From the NCBI RefSeq assembly GCF_030124325.1, contig NZ_JASKLR010000003.1:186001-250000 (forward strand): a stretch of DNA of 64,000 nucleotides, read 5' to 3'. The position numbers and the translations under genes are program-made. Shown piece after piece: positions 19,529 through 26,892 of this stretch (position 1 is the stretch's first letter; every line of letters begins with the position of its first letter). The stretch comes from Sinorhizobium sp. 8-89 (GTDB lineage Bacteria > Pseudomonadota > Alphaproteobacteria > Rhizobiales > Rhizobiaceae). The notes beneath the pieces were generated by a model. It made no database searches. It was not told the DNA's origin and saw only the letters and a list, made by a program, of their open reading frames with translations.

Positions 19529-19709
19529 GTCCTGTTCTCCTCGGCGGATCTGATTGCTGGCGGTGCCAAATGACGGCCAGGTCGGATTCTTTTACCCGTT
19601 GGTCAAACTATCAGCGCGCCCGATAGCGTCAAGCCTGCGGCTTTTGCGCCCCGCGCCAAGTTTTTCGAGTGAACGACTTGGCGGCGCCTTCCCGGCGCGC
19701 CAAAAATAT

Positions 19710-19741
19710 AAGCCCCCCGCGTGATTGTTCGTGGGGGGCTT
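19710..19741 (-). terminator. Intrinsic terminator of nolR
   Basis: The stem AAGCCCCCC/GGGGGGCTT (9 bp) has a 14-nt loop and, read on the minus strand, is followed by ATATTTTTG. It lies 35 bp after the nolR stop and upstream of the aminotransferase gene, so it separates the two transcripts. The 19529-19709 gap contains nothing else recognisable. Confidence 0.85.
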
Positions 19742-19776
19742 CTCAGAATGTCCAGCGTGGCGGACGTATTGGGAGT

Positions 19777-20133
19777 TTACGCCGATTTGCGGACGAGGAT
19801 TTTTTCTTCCACGGCATTGTTGTCTTCACCGTAGATCTCTGCGAGGGCGCCCAAAATCTTCATGACCGCGCCAGAGGAACTCGAATAATAGATCGTCTGG
19901 GCGTCACGACGGGTGCTTACCAGATTCTGGGCACGCAATTTCGAAAGATGCTGAGAAAGAGCCGACTGGCTCAGCCCAACCTTATTGGCCAATGCGCCGA
20001 CCGCCAGCTCTTCCTTGGTGAGAGAGTCGAGGATGAGGAGGCGTTTCGGATTTGCCATGGCCGAAAGGAAACCGGCTGCTATTTCGGCTTCCTCGTGTTT
20101 TTCAGGCGGAAGAGGCTGCATTGCGTGCTCCAT
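19777..20133 (-). CDS. nolR: Nodulation repressor NolR (ArsR/SmtB-type HTH)
   Basis: This 118-aa winged-helix dimeric repressor is, from memory, almost identical to Sinorhizobium NolR: MQPLPPEKHE, AEIAAGFLSAMANPKRLLIL, VGALANKVGLSQSALSQHL, RAQNLVSTRRDAQTIYYSSSS. NolR represses nodD and the common nod genes and acts as a global regulator in S. fredii and S. meliloti. The gene is intact, whereas strain 1021 of S. meliloti is known to carry a disrupted copy. The ATG at MEHAMQ has no clear Shine-Dalgarno, and the MNFR extension recalled for S. meliloti cannot be made here because the upstream codon is TGT. A NolR-like operator lies 45 bp upstream. Confidence 0.93.
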   Translation of the reverse strand: MEHAMQPLPPEKHEEAEIAAGFLSAMANPKRLLILDSLTKEELAVGALANKVGLSQSALSQHLSKLRAQNLVSTRRDAQTIYYSSSSGAVMKILGALAEIYGEDNNAVEEKILVRKSA

Positions 20134-20177
20134 GCGAAAATTACATCACACGTAGTTATGATTGACGAAGCACGATA

Positions 20178-20193
20178 ATTAGCCGTGATGCAT
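20178..20193. promoter_or_regulatory. NolR-type operator upstream of nolR
   Basis: ATTAG-N9-AT here matches the published NolR recognition pattern (A/T)TTAG-N9-A(T/A). It lies 45-60 bp upstream of the nolR start codon, where autorepression has been described in S. meliloti. Confidence 0.65.
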
Positions 20194-20240
20194 AAAAGGG
20201 CAACCACCCAGTGCGAAAAATGGGGGTAGCTTGGCGCCGA

Positions 20241-20984
20241 TTAACCGTAAAGTTTTTTCAGAAGCGGCCGTAATTCCCCCGGATCCTGGATAGATGCCTC
20301 GAATTCGAGGCGCCGCAACCGCTCTCCGTCGGAAAGGTCGAGGCCGGCTGCGTCGATGCCGACGATCTTCCAGTCACCGTCCGGCGCGCGGCAATGGACG
20401 GTCGCGTAGTGCTTCACGGCGCCGGCATGGTCGGCATTCATGTGCTCGATCGCGCTCTCCTCCATTTCGGCGAGCGCGGGCGCGGCCGGCGAAGTAATGG
20501 CGAGATCTTCGGCCGTCAGCACGTAGGCGCGGCCGAAGCCGCCGTTAAGGCTTGCCCTGAGCGGCTGCAGGCGGAAGAAGCCGAAATCGGGAAAGTCGAC
20601 ATAGAGCTTGGCCTTGGGGTGGCGGCGGACGAAGCGCGCACGGATGCGGGCATGAGCCTCGGAATCGTGCGGAACCTCTTCGGCTTCGCATTGGACGGTA
20701 AGGCGCGGGTGGGCGAGCGGATCGCCCTTGCCGGGCTCGCCCGCCAGTAGCGACGCGCGCCGGTCGGCGAGCAGCGCCTGCGTGTGCGTTGCCAGTCGCG
20801 AGACGAGTACCACCGGGGCGCCATCGATGTCGATGCCGATCAGGGCGCGGCTTACGAAGGGGAAGCCGCTGCTTTCGGGCTCGATGACCGCGAGCGCAGC
20901 ACTTTTGGCCGAGCGAAGCAGTACCCGGGCAAGCTTGCGCGCCTCATCGTCGGTTTCGCGCAGTACGTTGGGTTTGTCGCTCAT
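20241..20984 (-). CDS. HugZ-like heme-utilisation / pyridoxamine oxidase-fold protein
   Basis: This 247-aa protein has an N-terminal split-barrel FMN-binding-like domain (ARVLLRSAKSAALAVIE, GFPFVSRALIGID, VVLVSRLATHTQALLADRRASLL) and a C-terminal DUF2470-like domain (EMEESAIEHMNADHAGAVKHYA). That combination defines the HugZ/pyridoxamine-phosphate-oxidase-related family, some of whose members degrade heme. The frame is open upstream, but AAAGGAGG before MSDKPNVLRE sets the start. It stands between choV and nolR on the same strand, separated from choV by a terminator. Confidence 0.88.
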   Translation of the reverse strand: MSDKPNVLRETDDEARKLARVLLRSAKSAALAVIEPESSGFPFVSRALIGIDIDGAPVVLVSRLATHTQALLADRRASLLAGEPGKGDPLAHPRLTVQCEAEEVPHDSEAHARIRARFVRRHPKAKLYVDFPDFGFFRLQPLRASLNGGFGRAYVLTAEDLAITSPAAPALAEMEESAIEHMNADHAGAVKHYATVHCRAPDGDWKIVGIDAAGLDLSDGERLRRLEFEASIQDPGELRPLLKKLYG

Positions 20985-21023
20985 GACTCGCCTCCTTTCG
21001 CTGCCTGCCACCCCGAACAATGA

Positions 21024-21051
21024 AAAGCCCGAAGCGGTCGCTCCGGGCTTT
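21024..21051 (-). terminator. Intrinsic terminator after choV
   Basis: AAAGCCCGGAGCG/CGCTTCGGGCTTT-type pairing gives a stem of about 12 bp with a 4-nt loop, followed by TTCATT on the minus strand. It ends the choline transport operon 23 bp after the choV stop. Confidence 0.75.
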
Positions 21052-21073
21052 ATTGGCCGTTCGGCGCGTTGCG

Positions 21074-22123
21074 TCAACTTTTGTTGCGATGACGCGTCAG
21101 GCCCTCGACGACGTTTTGCGCATCGATCGTGCCGACCACCGAGCCGTTGTCGACGACGCCGATGCTGCCCGGCTGCCGGGACATGGCATCCAGAATGTCG
21201 ACGAGGGGAGTGGTCAGCTTCGCCGTTGCGGTCACGCCGGCAATTGTGGCGCCTCGTTCGACACCGGTTCGCATGACGTCTTTTGCCGTCAGCATGGTGA
21301 TCGGGTTCATGTGCTGGACGAAGTCGGCCACGTATTGGTTTGCCGGGTTTTTCACGATCTCCTGCGGCGTGCCGCACTGGATGATGCGCCCGCCCTCCAT
21401 GATGGCTATGCGGTTGCCGATGCGGAAAGCTTCATCGAGGTCATGGCTCACGAAGATGATCGTCTTCTTCAGTCGCCGCTGGAATTCGAGCAGTTCATCC
21501 TGCAGGCGGGTGCGGATCAAGGGATCGAGCGCCGAGAACGGCTCGTCCATCAAAAGGATGGGTGCACCGGTCGCAAAGGCGCGGGCAAGTCCGACGCGCT
21601 GCTGCATGCCGCCTGAAAGCTCGTTGACTTTCCGGTCTGCCCATTTCGTCAGATTGACCAGATCGAGCTGTTCGCCAACGCGTTTTTTTCGCTCCGCCTC
21701 CGGCATGCCTGCGAGTTCGAGACCGAAGCCGACATTGTCGGCGACGGTCCGCCAGGGGAGAAGAGCGAACTGCTGGAACACCATGGAGACCGTATGCATG
21801 CGGAAGTCGCGCAACGACTTCGCCGTACAGCGATAGGGGTTCAGCGAACCATTCCCGGTCTTGATCTCGACGTCGCCACGCACGACGGGCGCAAGGCCGT
21901 TGACCGCTCTAAGCAGGGTCGACTTGCCTGATCCGGAGAGACCCATCAGGACCAGGATCTCTCCTTCGTTGATCGTCAGCGAAGCGCCGGCGACGCCAAG
22001 CACGAGGCCTGTGGCCGCGCCGATTTCGTCGCGGCTTTTCCCCTGGTCGACCATCTGCAGGGCGGCCTGCGGGCTCTTGCCGAAGATGATGTCGACATTC
22101 TTGAAAACGACGGCGTCGGTCAT
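21074..22123 (-). CDS. choV: Choline ABC transporter ATP-binding protein
   Basis: This ATPase of the osmoprotectant/choline importer has 349 aa. Walker A is GLSGSGKST, the signature ELSGGMQQRVGLARAFA, and Walker B ILLMDEPFSALDPLIR with the H-loop IIFVSHDLDEA. The first 50 residues include the QAALQMVDQGKSRDEI insert typical of ProV/OpuAA-type subunits. A C-terminal CBS-like region (about residues 280-340) is present. A longer open frame exists upstream, but the ATG overlaps the choW stop by 4 bp, giving coupled translation. Confidence 0.95.
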   Translation of the reverse strand: MTDAVVFKNVDIIFGKSPQAALQMVDQGKSRDEIGAATGLVLGVAGASLTINEGEILVLMGLSGSGKSTLLRAVNGLAPVVRGDVEIKTGNGSLNPYRCTAKSLRDFRMHTVSMVFQQFALLPWRTVADNVGFGLELAGMPEAERKKRVGEQLDLVNLTKWADRKVNELSGGMQQRVGLARAFATGAPILLMDEPFSALDPLIRTRLQDELLEFQRRLKKTIIFVSHDLDEAFRIGNRIAIMEGGRIIQCGTPQEIVKNPANQYVADFVQHMNPITMLTAKDVMRTGVERGATIAGVTATAKLTTPLVDILDAMSRQPGSIGVVDNGSVVGTIDAQNVVEGLTRHRNKS

Positions 22124-22965
22124 GCGCCTTCTCCTTCGTCGGACGAGCGGAACAGACGGTCGAGAACGATGGCGAGGATGACGATGCAGAGGCCGGATTC
22201 GAAACCCCGGGCGATATTCACCGTGTTCAGTGCCCTGAGGACCGGCACGCCGAGGCCGTCGGCGCCCACCAGGGCGGCGATGACGACCATCGAGAGTGAC
22301 AGCATGATTGTCTGGGTAAGTCCGGCCATGATTTGCGGCATTGCGAAAGGCAGTTCCACCTTGCGCAGCACCTGCCAGGGAGTGGCGCCGAAGGACTCGG
22401 CTGCCTCGACCAGGGACGGCGGCGTGGAGATGATGCCGAGGCGGGTCAGCCGGATCGGCGCGGGAATGGCGAAGATGACCGTGGCGATCAGGCCCGGCAC
22501 CATGCCGAGCCCGAAGAGGATCAGCGCCGGAATGAGATAGACGAAGGTGGGGATGGTCTGCATGAGATCGAGGATCGGACGCATGACCGAGTAGATCCAG
22601 GCGCGCCGCGCCGCCGCAATGCCGAGAGGAACGCCGACAGCCATGCTGACGAAGCTTGCCGCGAGCACCAGCGCCAGCGTTTCGGTCGTCTCCTGCCAAT
22701 AGCCCTGATTGATGATCAGCAGCAGCCCGAGACAGGTGAAGAGAGCAATGCCGATCGAGCGACGGAACCACCAGGCAAGCGCCGTGACGACGACGACAAC
22801 GATGAGCGGGTGAGGCGTCTGGAGGATGTAGAGCAGGACGGCAACGACGGCCGACAGGAAGTTTGCGAGCTGATCGAAGAACAGTTCGAAATTCGTTGTC
22901 AGCCAATCGACGAACGCCTTGGCCCAGCCCCCGATGGGGATGCGGTATTCAGTCAGAAATTCCAC
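22120..22965 (-). CDS. choW: Choline ABC transporter permease
   Basis: This 281-aa permease has about six or seven membrane helices and belongs to the ProW/OpuAB type. The coupling-helix region is VEAAESFGATPWQVLRKVELPFAMPQIMAGL. The N-terminus MEFLTEYRIPIGGWAKAFVDWLTTN resembles other choline and glycine-betaine permeases. It is the middle gene of choXWV and overlaps choV. A terminator-like hairpin and a mosaic repeat separate it from choX. Confidence 0.95.
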   Translation of the reverse strand: MEFLTEYRIPIGGWAKAFVDWLTTNFELFFDQLANFLSAVVAVLLYILQTPHPLIVVVVVTALAWWFRRSIGIALFTCLGLLLIINQGYWQETTETLALVLAASFVSMAVGVPLGIAAARRAWIYSVMRPILDLMQTIPTFVYLIPALILFGLGMVPGLIATVIFAIPAPIRLTRLGIISTPPSLVEAAESFGATPWQVLRKVELPFAMPQIMAGLTQTIMLSLSMVVIAALVGADGLGVPVLRALNTVNIARGFESGLCIVILAIVLDRLFRSSDEGEGA

Positions 22966-23014
22966 GAACTTGGATCCCTCTCGTCAGGGTCAAAAACCGG
23001 ATCGCGCTAAGCGG

Positions 23015-23040
23015 TGAAAAAAGGCGGGGTGGTCCCCGCC
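23015..23040 (-). terminator. Intrinsic terminator between choX and choW
   Basis: On the minus strand GGCGGGG-ACCA-CCCCGCC is followed by six T residues. It lies about 105 bp downstream of the choX stop and 50 bp before choW. It would end part of the choX transcripts, giving more binding protein than transporter. Confidence 0.75.
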
Positions 23041-23046
23041 CGCTGC

Positions 23047-23135
23047 ATGTTTCGGTTATCGGAGCCGACAAAAACATGCAGCAATTCAAACTGCTGCAGC
23101 GACCTTTGTGCGCCGCCGGGGGCGACGCATCGGTG
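23047..23135. repeat. Rhizobial mosaic repeat, copy 3
   Basis: ACATGCAGCAATTCAAACTG followed by CTGCAGCGACCTTTGTGCG recurs here, almost the same as at 1740-1785, and degenerates into a GCGCCGCC-rich arm. It sits in the choX-choW gap, next to the intrinsic terminator. Confidence 0.7.
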
Positions 23136-23145
23136 CTCTAGCCGA

Positions 23146-24105
23146 TCACAGACCAAGAGCGGTCTTTACCGCAGCCAGTCCGTCGCCGCCATCCTTGGTG
23201 GTAACACCGGCAAGCCAGGGATCGAGAGCCGTCGGATTGGCCTTGAGCCATGCCGCCGCAGCCGCCTCCGGCTCTTCGCCGTCGTTCAGGATCTTGCCCA
23301 TGATCTCGTTCTCCATCTGGAGCGAGAACTTCAGGTTCTTCAGCAGGGCACCGACGTTGGGGCATTCGGTCGTGTAGCCGGCACGCACGTTGGTGTGCAC
23401 CGTCGCTCCGCCGAAGTTCGGGCCGAAGATGTCATCGCCGCCGGACAGATAGCTGAGCTTGAAATTTGCGTTCATCGGATGCGGCTCCCACCCGAGGAAG
23501 ACGATCGGCTCGCCGTCCTTTTCGGCGCGGGCGACCTGCGCCAGCATGCCTTGCTCGGAGGATTCGACCACTTCGAAACCCTTGAGATCGAAGGTTCCCT
23601 TTTCGACCATGTCGATGATCAGACGGTTGCCGTCATTGCCCGGTTCGATTCCGTAGATCTTGCCTTCCAGCGCGTCCTTGTGCGCCGCGATATCCTTGAA
23701 ATCCTTGATGCCGAGTTCCGCGCCCTTGGCGTTGGTCGCGAGCGTGTACTTGGCGCCTTCGAGGTTCTCGCGCACGGTTTCGACCGACTTGTCCTCGCGA
23801 TAGGGCGCGATGTCGGCTTCCATCGTCGGCATCCAGTTGCCGAGGAAAACGTCGATGTCCTTGTTCTTCAGCGAAGTATAGGTGACGGGAACGGACAGGA
23901 CTTTCACATCCGTCTCGTAGCCGAGGCCCTCGAGGATAGTCGTCGCCGTTGCGGTCGTTGCCGTAATGTCGGTCCAGCCCACGTCGGAGAAACGGACGGT
24001 GCTGCAGCTTTCCGGTTCGGCCGCGGCCGCATTTCCGGCGGTCAGGGCGGCCATGCAAACGGCACCAGCCAGCATGAATTTGATAGAGTGCATCCTTATC
24101 ATCAT
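23146..24105 (-). CDS. choX: Periplasmic choline-binding protein
   Basis: This substrate-binding protein of the choline ABC importer has 319 aa and a signal peptide ending near AGNAAAAEPE. Counting from the first Met of the ATG-ATG pair, the choline-site residues fall at W44, D46, W91, Y120, N157 and W206. These are each exactly one above the published S. meliloti ChoX numbering (W43, D45, W90, Y119, N156, W205), so the second ATG (24102) may be the conventional start. AGGGGAA lies just upstream. A longer frame runs upstream to 24285 but has no signal peptide there. Choline feeds glycine-betaine synthesis for osmoprotection. Confidence 0.97.
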   Translation of the reverse strand: MMIRMHSIKFMLAGAVCMAALTAGNAAAAEPESCSTVRFSDVGWTDITATTATATTILEGLGYETDVKVLSVPVTYTSLKNKDIDVFLGNWMPTMEADIAPYREDKSVETVRENLEGAKYTLATNAKGAELGIKDFKDIAAHKDALEGKIYGIEPGNDGNRLIIDMVEKGTFDLKGFEVVESSEQGMLAQVARAEKDGEPIVFLGWEPHPMNANFKLSYLSGGDDIFGPNFGGATVHTNVRAGYTTECPNVGALLKNLKFSLQMENEIMGKILNDGEEPEAAAAAWLKANPTALDPWLAGVTTKDGGDGLAAVKTALGL

Positions 24106-24185
24106 TGTCGTTCCCCTGCCTCTGATTATTGTTTTAGCCAAACACCAATGGAGCCTGAATTCAAGCGCCTTGATGTCGAAGGAAG

Positions 24186-24202
24186 TGTATTGCGTCAATA
24201 CA
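24186..24202. promoter_or_regulatory. Perfect palindrome upstream of choX (candidate operator)
   Basis: TGTATTG-CGT-CAATACA is a perfect 7-bp inverted repeat about 80 bp upstream of choX in the choX/tdk divergent gap (24106-24419). On the choX strand it contains TTGACG, a possible -35. It could be an operator for choline-dependent control. The remainder of the gap shows no gene. Confidence 0.45.
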
Positions 24203-24419
24203 TTGAGGGGATGCACAATGCGACGCCGGATGTCGCAATGTCTATGAAATAAGAGCCTTTTGGCGTCGAGCGCTTGCGCCAACACGCGGGGGTTTCGCTT
24301 GGCTGCTCGGTCCAGGGAACCACGTGGGAGATGAAAATCTGTGGGTCACGCCGACGTGCTCTGGTCATCGGCCGCAAGCCCCGTCATGAAGCGGATCATG
24401 AAGTCCGGAGACGGGAAAC

Positions 24420-25007
24420 ATGGCCAAACTCTATTTCAGCTATGCGACGATGAATGCGGGCAAGAGCACGCTGTTGCTGCAGGCCTCCTACAATTATCAG
24501 GAGCGCGGCATGCGCGTGGTGATGCTCATCGCCGCCTTCGACGACCGCGCCGGCGCCGGCCGCATCTCTTCACGCATCGGACTGACGTCGGAGGCGATCC
24601 CGTTCAACGCGGATGACGACCTCTACGCCCTTGTGGAGAGGCTGAACGTCGACGGTTCCGGCGAGATCGCCTGTGTTTTCGTGGATGAGGCGCAATTCCT
24701 CGGCGAGAACCAGGTCTGGCAACTCGCGCGCGTCGCCGACCGTCTCAGCATCCCGGTTATGGCCTACGGCCTCAGAACCGACTTCCAGGGCAAGCTCTTT
24801 CCCGGTTCAATGGCGCTGCTTGCAATCGCGGACGAGTTGCGCGAAGTCAGGACGATCTGCCATTGCGGGCGCAAGGCGACAATGGTCGTGCGCCTCGATG
24901 GCGCCGGTAACCTCGTGCGCGAGGGCGCGCAGGTGGATGTCGGTGGCAACGAAAAGTACGTTTCGTATTGCCGCCGTCACTGGGAAGACCGGATGCATGA
25001 CGGTTGA
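24420..25007 (+). CDS. tdk: Thymidine kinase
   Basis: This type II thymidine kinase of 195 aa phosphorylates deoxythymidine in salvage. The P-loop is SYATMNAGKST (residues 7-17), Walker B is CVFVDEAQFL, and the lasso/substrate region AYGLRTDFQGKLFPGS is present. The zinc site is CHCG with a later CRRH. It is divergent from choX. The first Met coincides with the family start. Confidence 0.95.
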   Translation: MAKLYFSYATMNAGKSTLLLQASYNYQERGMRVVMLIAAFDDRAGAGRISSRIGLTSEAIPFNADDDLYALVERLNVDGSGEIACVFVDEAQFLGENQVWQLARVADRLSIPVMAYGLRTDFQGKLFPGSMALLAIADELREVRTICHCGRKATMVVRLDGAGNLVREGAQVDVGGNEKYVSYCRRHWEDRMHDG

Positions 25008-25058
25008 CGCTGCCGTTGTCTGCGCGCAGAAAGCGCCATAGTCACGCGCGTTTGCTTC

Positions 25059-25106
25059 CTACAGCGACCTTTGCGCGTCTAGTCAGACGCGCAAAGGTCG
25101 CTGTAG
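25059..25106. repeat. Perfect 22-bp inverted repeat (mosaic element block B)
   Basis: The arm at 25059-25080 starts CTACAGCGACCTTTGCGCG and is repeated exactly as its reverse complement at 25085-25106, around a 4-nt AGTC loop. It is the cleanest copy of block B also seen at 13138-13181. It lies 52 bp after tdk and may terminate or protect that transcript. Confidence 0.85.
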
Positions 25107-25120
25107 GACTTTGAGTGTCC

Positions 25121-25160
25121 GCATGATTCCTTAAATCGATTCCGATTTAAGGAATCATGC
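25121..25160. repeat. Perfect 18-bp inverted repeat (mosaic element block A)
   Basis: GCATGATTCCTTAAATCG and its exact reverse complement are separated by ATTC. It is joined to block B by a linker containing CTTTGAGT, and it ends one base before the AGGAGGG ribosome site of the cytochrome c gene. A transcript from upstream would carry the hairpin directly beside that site. Confidence 0.85.
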
Positions 25161-25178
25161 AGGAGGGAATTCAAGCTC

Positions 25179-25565
25179 ATGCATCGGTTTGGCGTTGTCG
25201 CCTTTCTTCTTTTTTATCTCGGCGCATCAGACGGGTTCGCCGGCGGGGATGCAAAAGCGGGAGCGGCGGTCTTCAAGAAGTGCGCCGCCTGCCACATGGC
25301 AACCGAGCCCGCAAACCGCGTCGGTCCCACGCTGATGGGCGTGGTCGGTCGTCCGGCGGGCTCGCTCGCCAACTACGACTATTCCGACGCGATGAAGGCG
25401 TTCGGCGCCGAAGGCAAGGTGTGGGACGAGGCCACGCTTTCGGAATATCTTCTCAGTCCCAAAGCCATGGTTCGCGGCACGAAGATGAGCTTTCCGGGGC
25501 TGAGAAAACCTGCCGAAATCGCCGATGTGATCGCCTATCTGCGGGACCCTTCGGCTGCACAATAG
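25179..25565 (+). CDS. Small soluble c-type cytochrome
   Basis: This 128-aa exported class I cytochrome has a signal peptide at residues 1-21 (VVAFLLFYLGASDGFAG). The heme attachment motif is CAACH, and the axial Met is probably the one in RGTKMSFPG, giving a CycA/c2 or c550-like electron carrier. The DAKAGAAVFKKCAACH and RVGPTLMGVVGR blocks are standard for this family. It is likely a periplasmic electron shuttle. AGGAGGG precedes the start. Confidence 0.9.
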   Translation: MHRFGVVAFLLFYLGASDGFAGGDAKAGAAVFKKCAACHMATEPANRVGPTLMGVVGRPAGSLANYDYSDAMKAFGAEGKVWDEATLSEYLLSPKAMVRGTKMSFPGLRKPAEIADVIAYLRDPSAAQ

Positions 25566-25626
25566 AGGGTCGCTGCCATCGCCCGCCTTTTCTTCGGCCG
25601 CTGGGTGAAAAAGGCTGCCTGCAACA

Positions 25627-25655
25627 CTTGTCCTGACCGGCTAAACATCCTTTAT
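25627..25655 (+). promoter_or_regulatory. Promoter of the AAA+ five-gene cluster
   Basis: CTTGTC (25627-25632), a 17-bp spacer and CTTTAT (25650-25655) closely follow the rhizobial housekeeping pattern CTTGAC-N17-CTATAT. Transcription would begin near 25662, about 80 bp before the first gene. No other promoter of this quality was seen within the next 6.8 kb. Confidence 0.6.
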
Positions 25656-25742
25656 ATAACTGCAATCGAAGGCTGAATAATCCGGCGTGCCGATGCGGCT
25701 GTCTGTCCCGATTGAAGGGAACCGGATTAAAGGGGGGATGGA

Positions 25743-26831
25743 ATGGCAACTCTTCAGAATTTTGACGCGGAAATCGAAAAGACGAGGGGTGTCGTCGAAG
25801 AGATGCGCGGCAAGCTCGAACAATCTGGCGTTGTCCTCGAACAGTTCGCCAAGGCCGACACCAAACTCGGCGACGTCAACTTCGATATCGAAAACGCCCG
25901 CATTCAGGATGTGATCAACCAGCAGAAGGTGATGGAAGCCAACATCGCGGATCTTATCATCGGGCTGGAGGATGCGACCAACGTCTTCGGCTCCGAATTC
26001 GAAAGCATGAAGAGCTATACCGGCTACGAGAAATTCGTCGGCATGTTCTCCAAGCAGAAGATGCAGCGGCTCCGGACCGATCGGGTGCGCAACATGTCGC
26101 TTGCCGGCAACCTGCAGGAACTTCTCGTCAAATCCGATACCATCGTCGGTATCCTCAAGGACCAGAGGGCGATCCTCGACCAGCGCTACAAGACGTCCGA
26201 ACAAAGCCTCATCAAGGTGATCGACCGCCGCAAGGGCACTATGGCGGCGCTTGAGCAGGTTCAGAAGCGCATCGAGGAACTCAATCCCCTGTTGCTCGAC
26301 ATCGAGAACCGGATCGCTGCTTCAACTGACCAGAAGACGAGAACGGAACTCGAAGGCGAGCGGTCGACGCTTGCAACGGAATATAACGAGAAGCAGGCGA
26401 AGGAGCAGGAACTGCTCGCCGAGAGCCAGACGCTCGAGCGCTACACCTCGATGTTCCAGACTTTCGTCGATTCCCTCAACAACCAGATCGCGGCCCAGAA
26501 CACGTTGATCAACAAGCTGACGATAGATACCGAACAGCGCATCGTGCTTTACAAGTCGCTGGAGGACTCGTTGAAGACGGCGGCGCAGCAGGATGTCGCG
26601 CACAAGATCAACACGCTCGGAAGCCAGGTCGATACCGCCGCCGAAGAGACCATGGCCGGCATCGGTGCGGCGGCGCAGCGTCATATCGGCGACCTGCTCG
26701 AAATGCATGAAAAGAACATGCTCGCCACGCAGGATATCCAGCGGCGCAAGAAACTGGCCGACGACGCCTTCGCCCGTCGCTTCCAAACGGTGATGGACAA
26801 GCACAATGCGGCAAACTACGTGAAGCAGTGA
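25743..26831 (+). CDS. Cytoplasmic coiled-coil protein, weak TelA-like features (AAA+ cluster gene 1)
   Basis: This 362-aa soluble protein has no signal peptide or membrane segment. It is almost entirely helical, with Gln/Glu/Lys-rich heptads (for example MAALEQVQKRIEELNPLL and EKQAKEQELLAESQTLERY). The C-terminal third, LYKSLEDSLKTAAQQDVAHKINTLG followed by a QRHIGDLLEMHEKN segment, loosely recalls TelA/KlaA toxic-anion resistance proteins, but that is a visual impression only. It is the first gene of a five-gene unit with an AAA+ ATPase. It probably forms an oligomeric rod or adaptor. Its function is unknown. Confidence 0.9.
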   Translation: MATLQNFDAEIEKTRGVVEEMRGKLEQSGVVLEQFAKADTKLGDVNFDIENARIQDVINQQKVMEANIADLIIGLEDATNVFGSEFESMKSYTGYEKFVGMFSKQKMQRLRTDRVRNMSLAGNLQELLVKSDTIVGILKDQRAILDQRYKTSEQSLIKVIDRRKGTMAALEQVQKRIEELNPLLLDIENRIAASTDQKTRTELEGERSTLATEYNEKQAKEQELLAESQTLERYTSMFQTFVDSLNNQIAAQNTLINKLTIDTEQRIVLYKSLEDSLKTAAQQDVAHKINTLGSQVDTAAEETMAGIGAAAQRHIGDLLEMHEKNMLATQDIQRRKKLADDAFARRFQTVMDKHNAANYVKQ

Positions 26832-26892
26832 TCGGCAAGGCGGCAATGACCAGATTTCCGACCGCCTTTCGGCGCCTGCCGAGGGATTAGGC

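Noticed and set aside
21074..22906. 610-codon version of ChoV with an Arg-rich extension
   Set aside because: The upstream part is a shadow of choW in another frame. The ATG overlapping the choW stop and the start of homology set a 349-residue protein.
25059..25160. CRISPR array or attachment site
   Set aside because: There are only two different palindromes without regular spacers, and the modules recur elsewhere as intergenic repeats.
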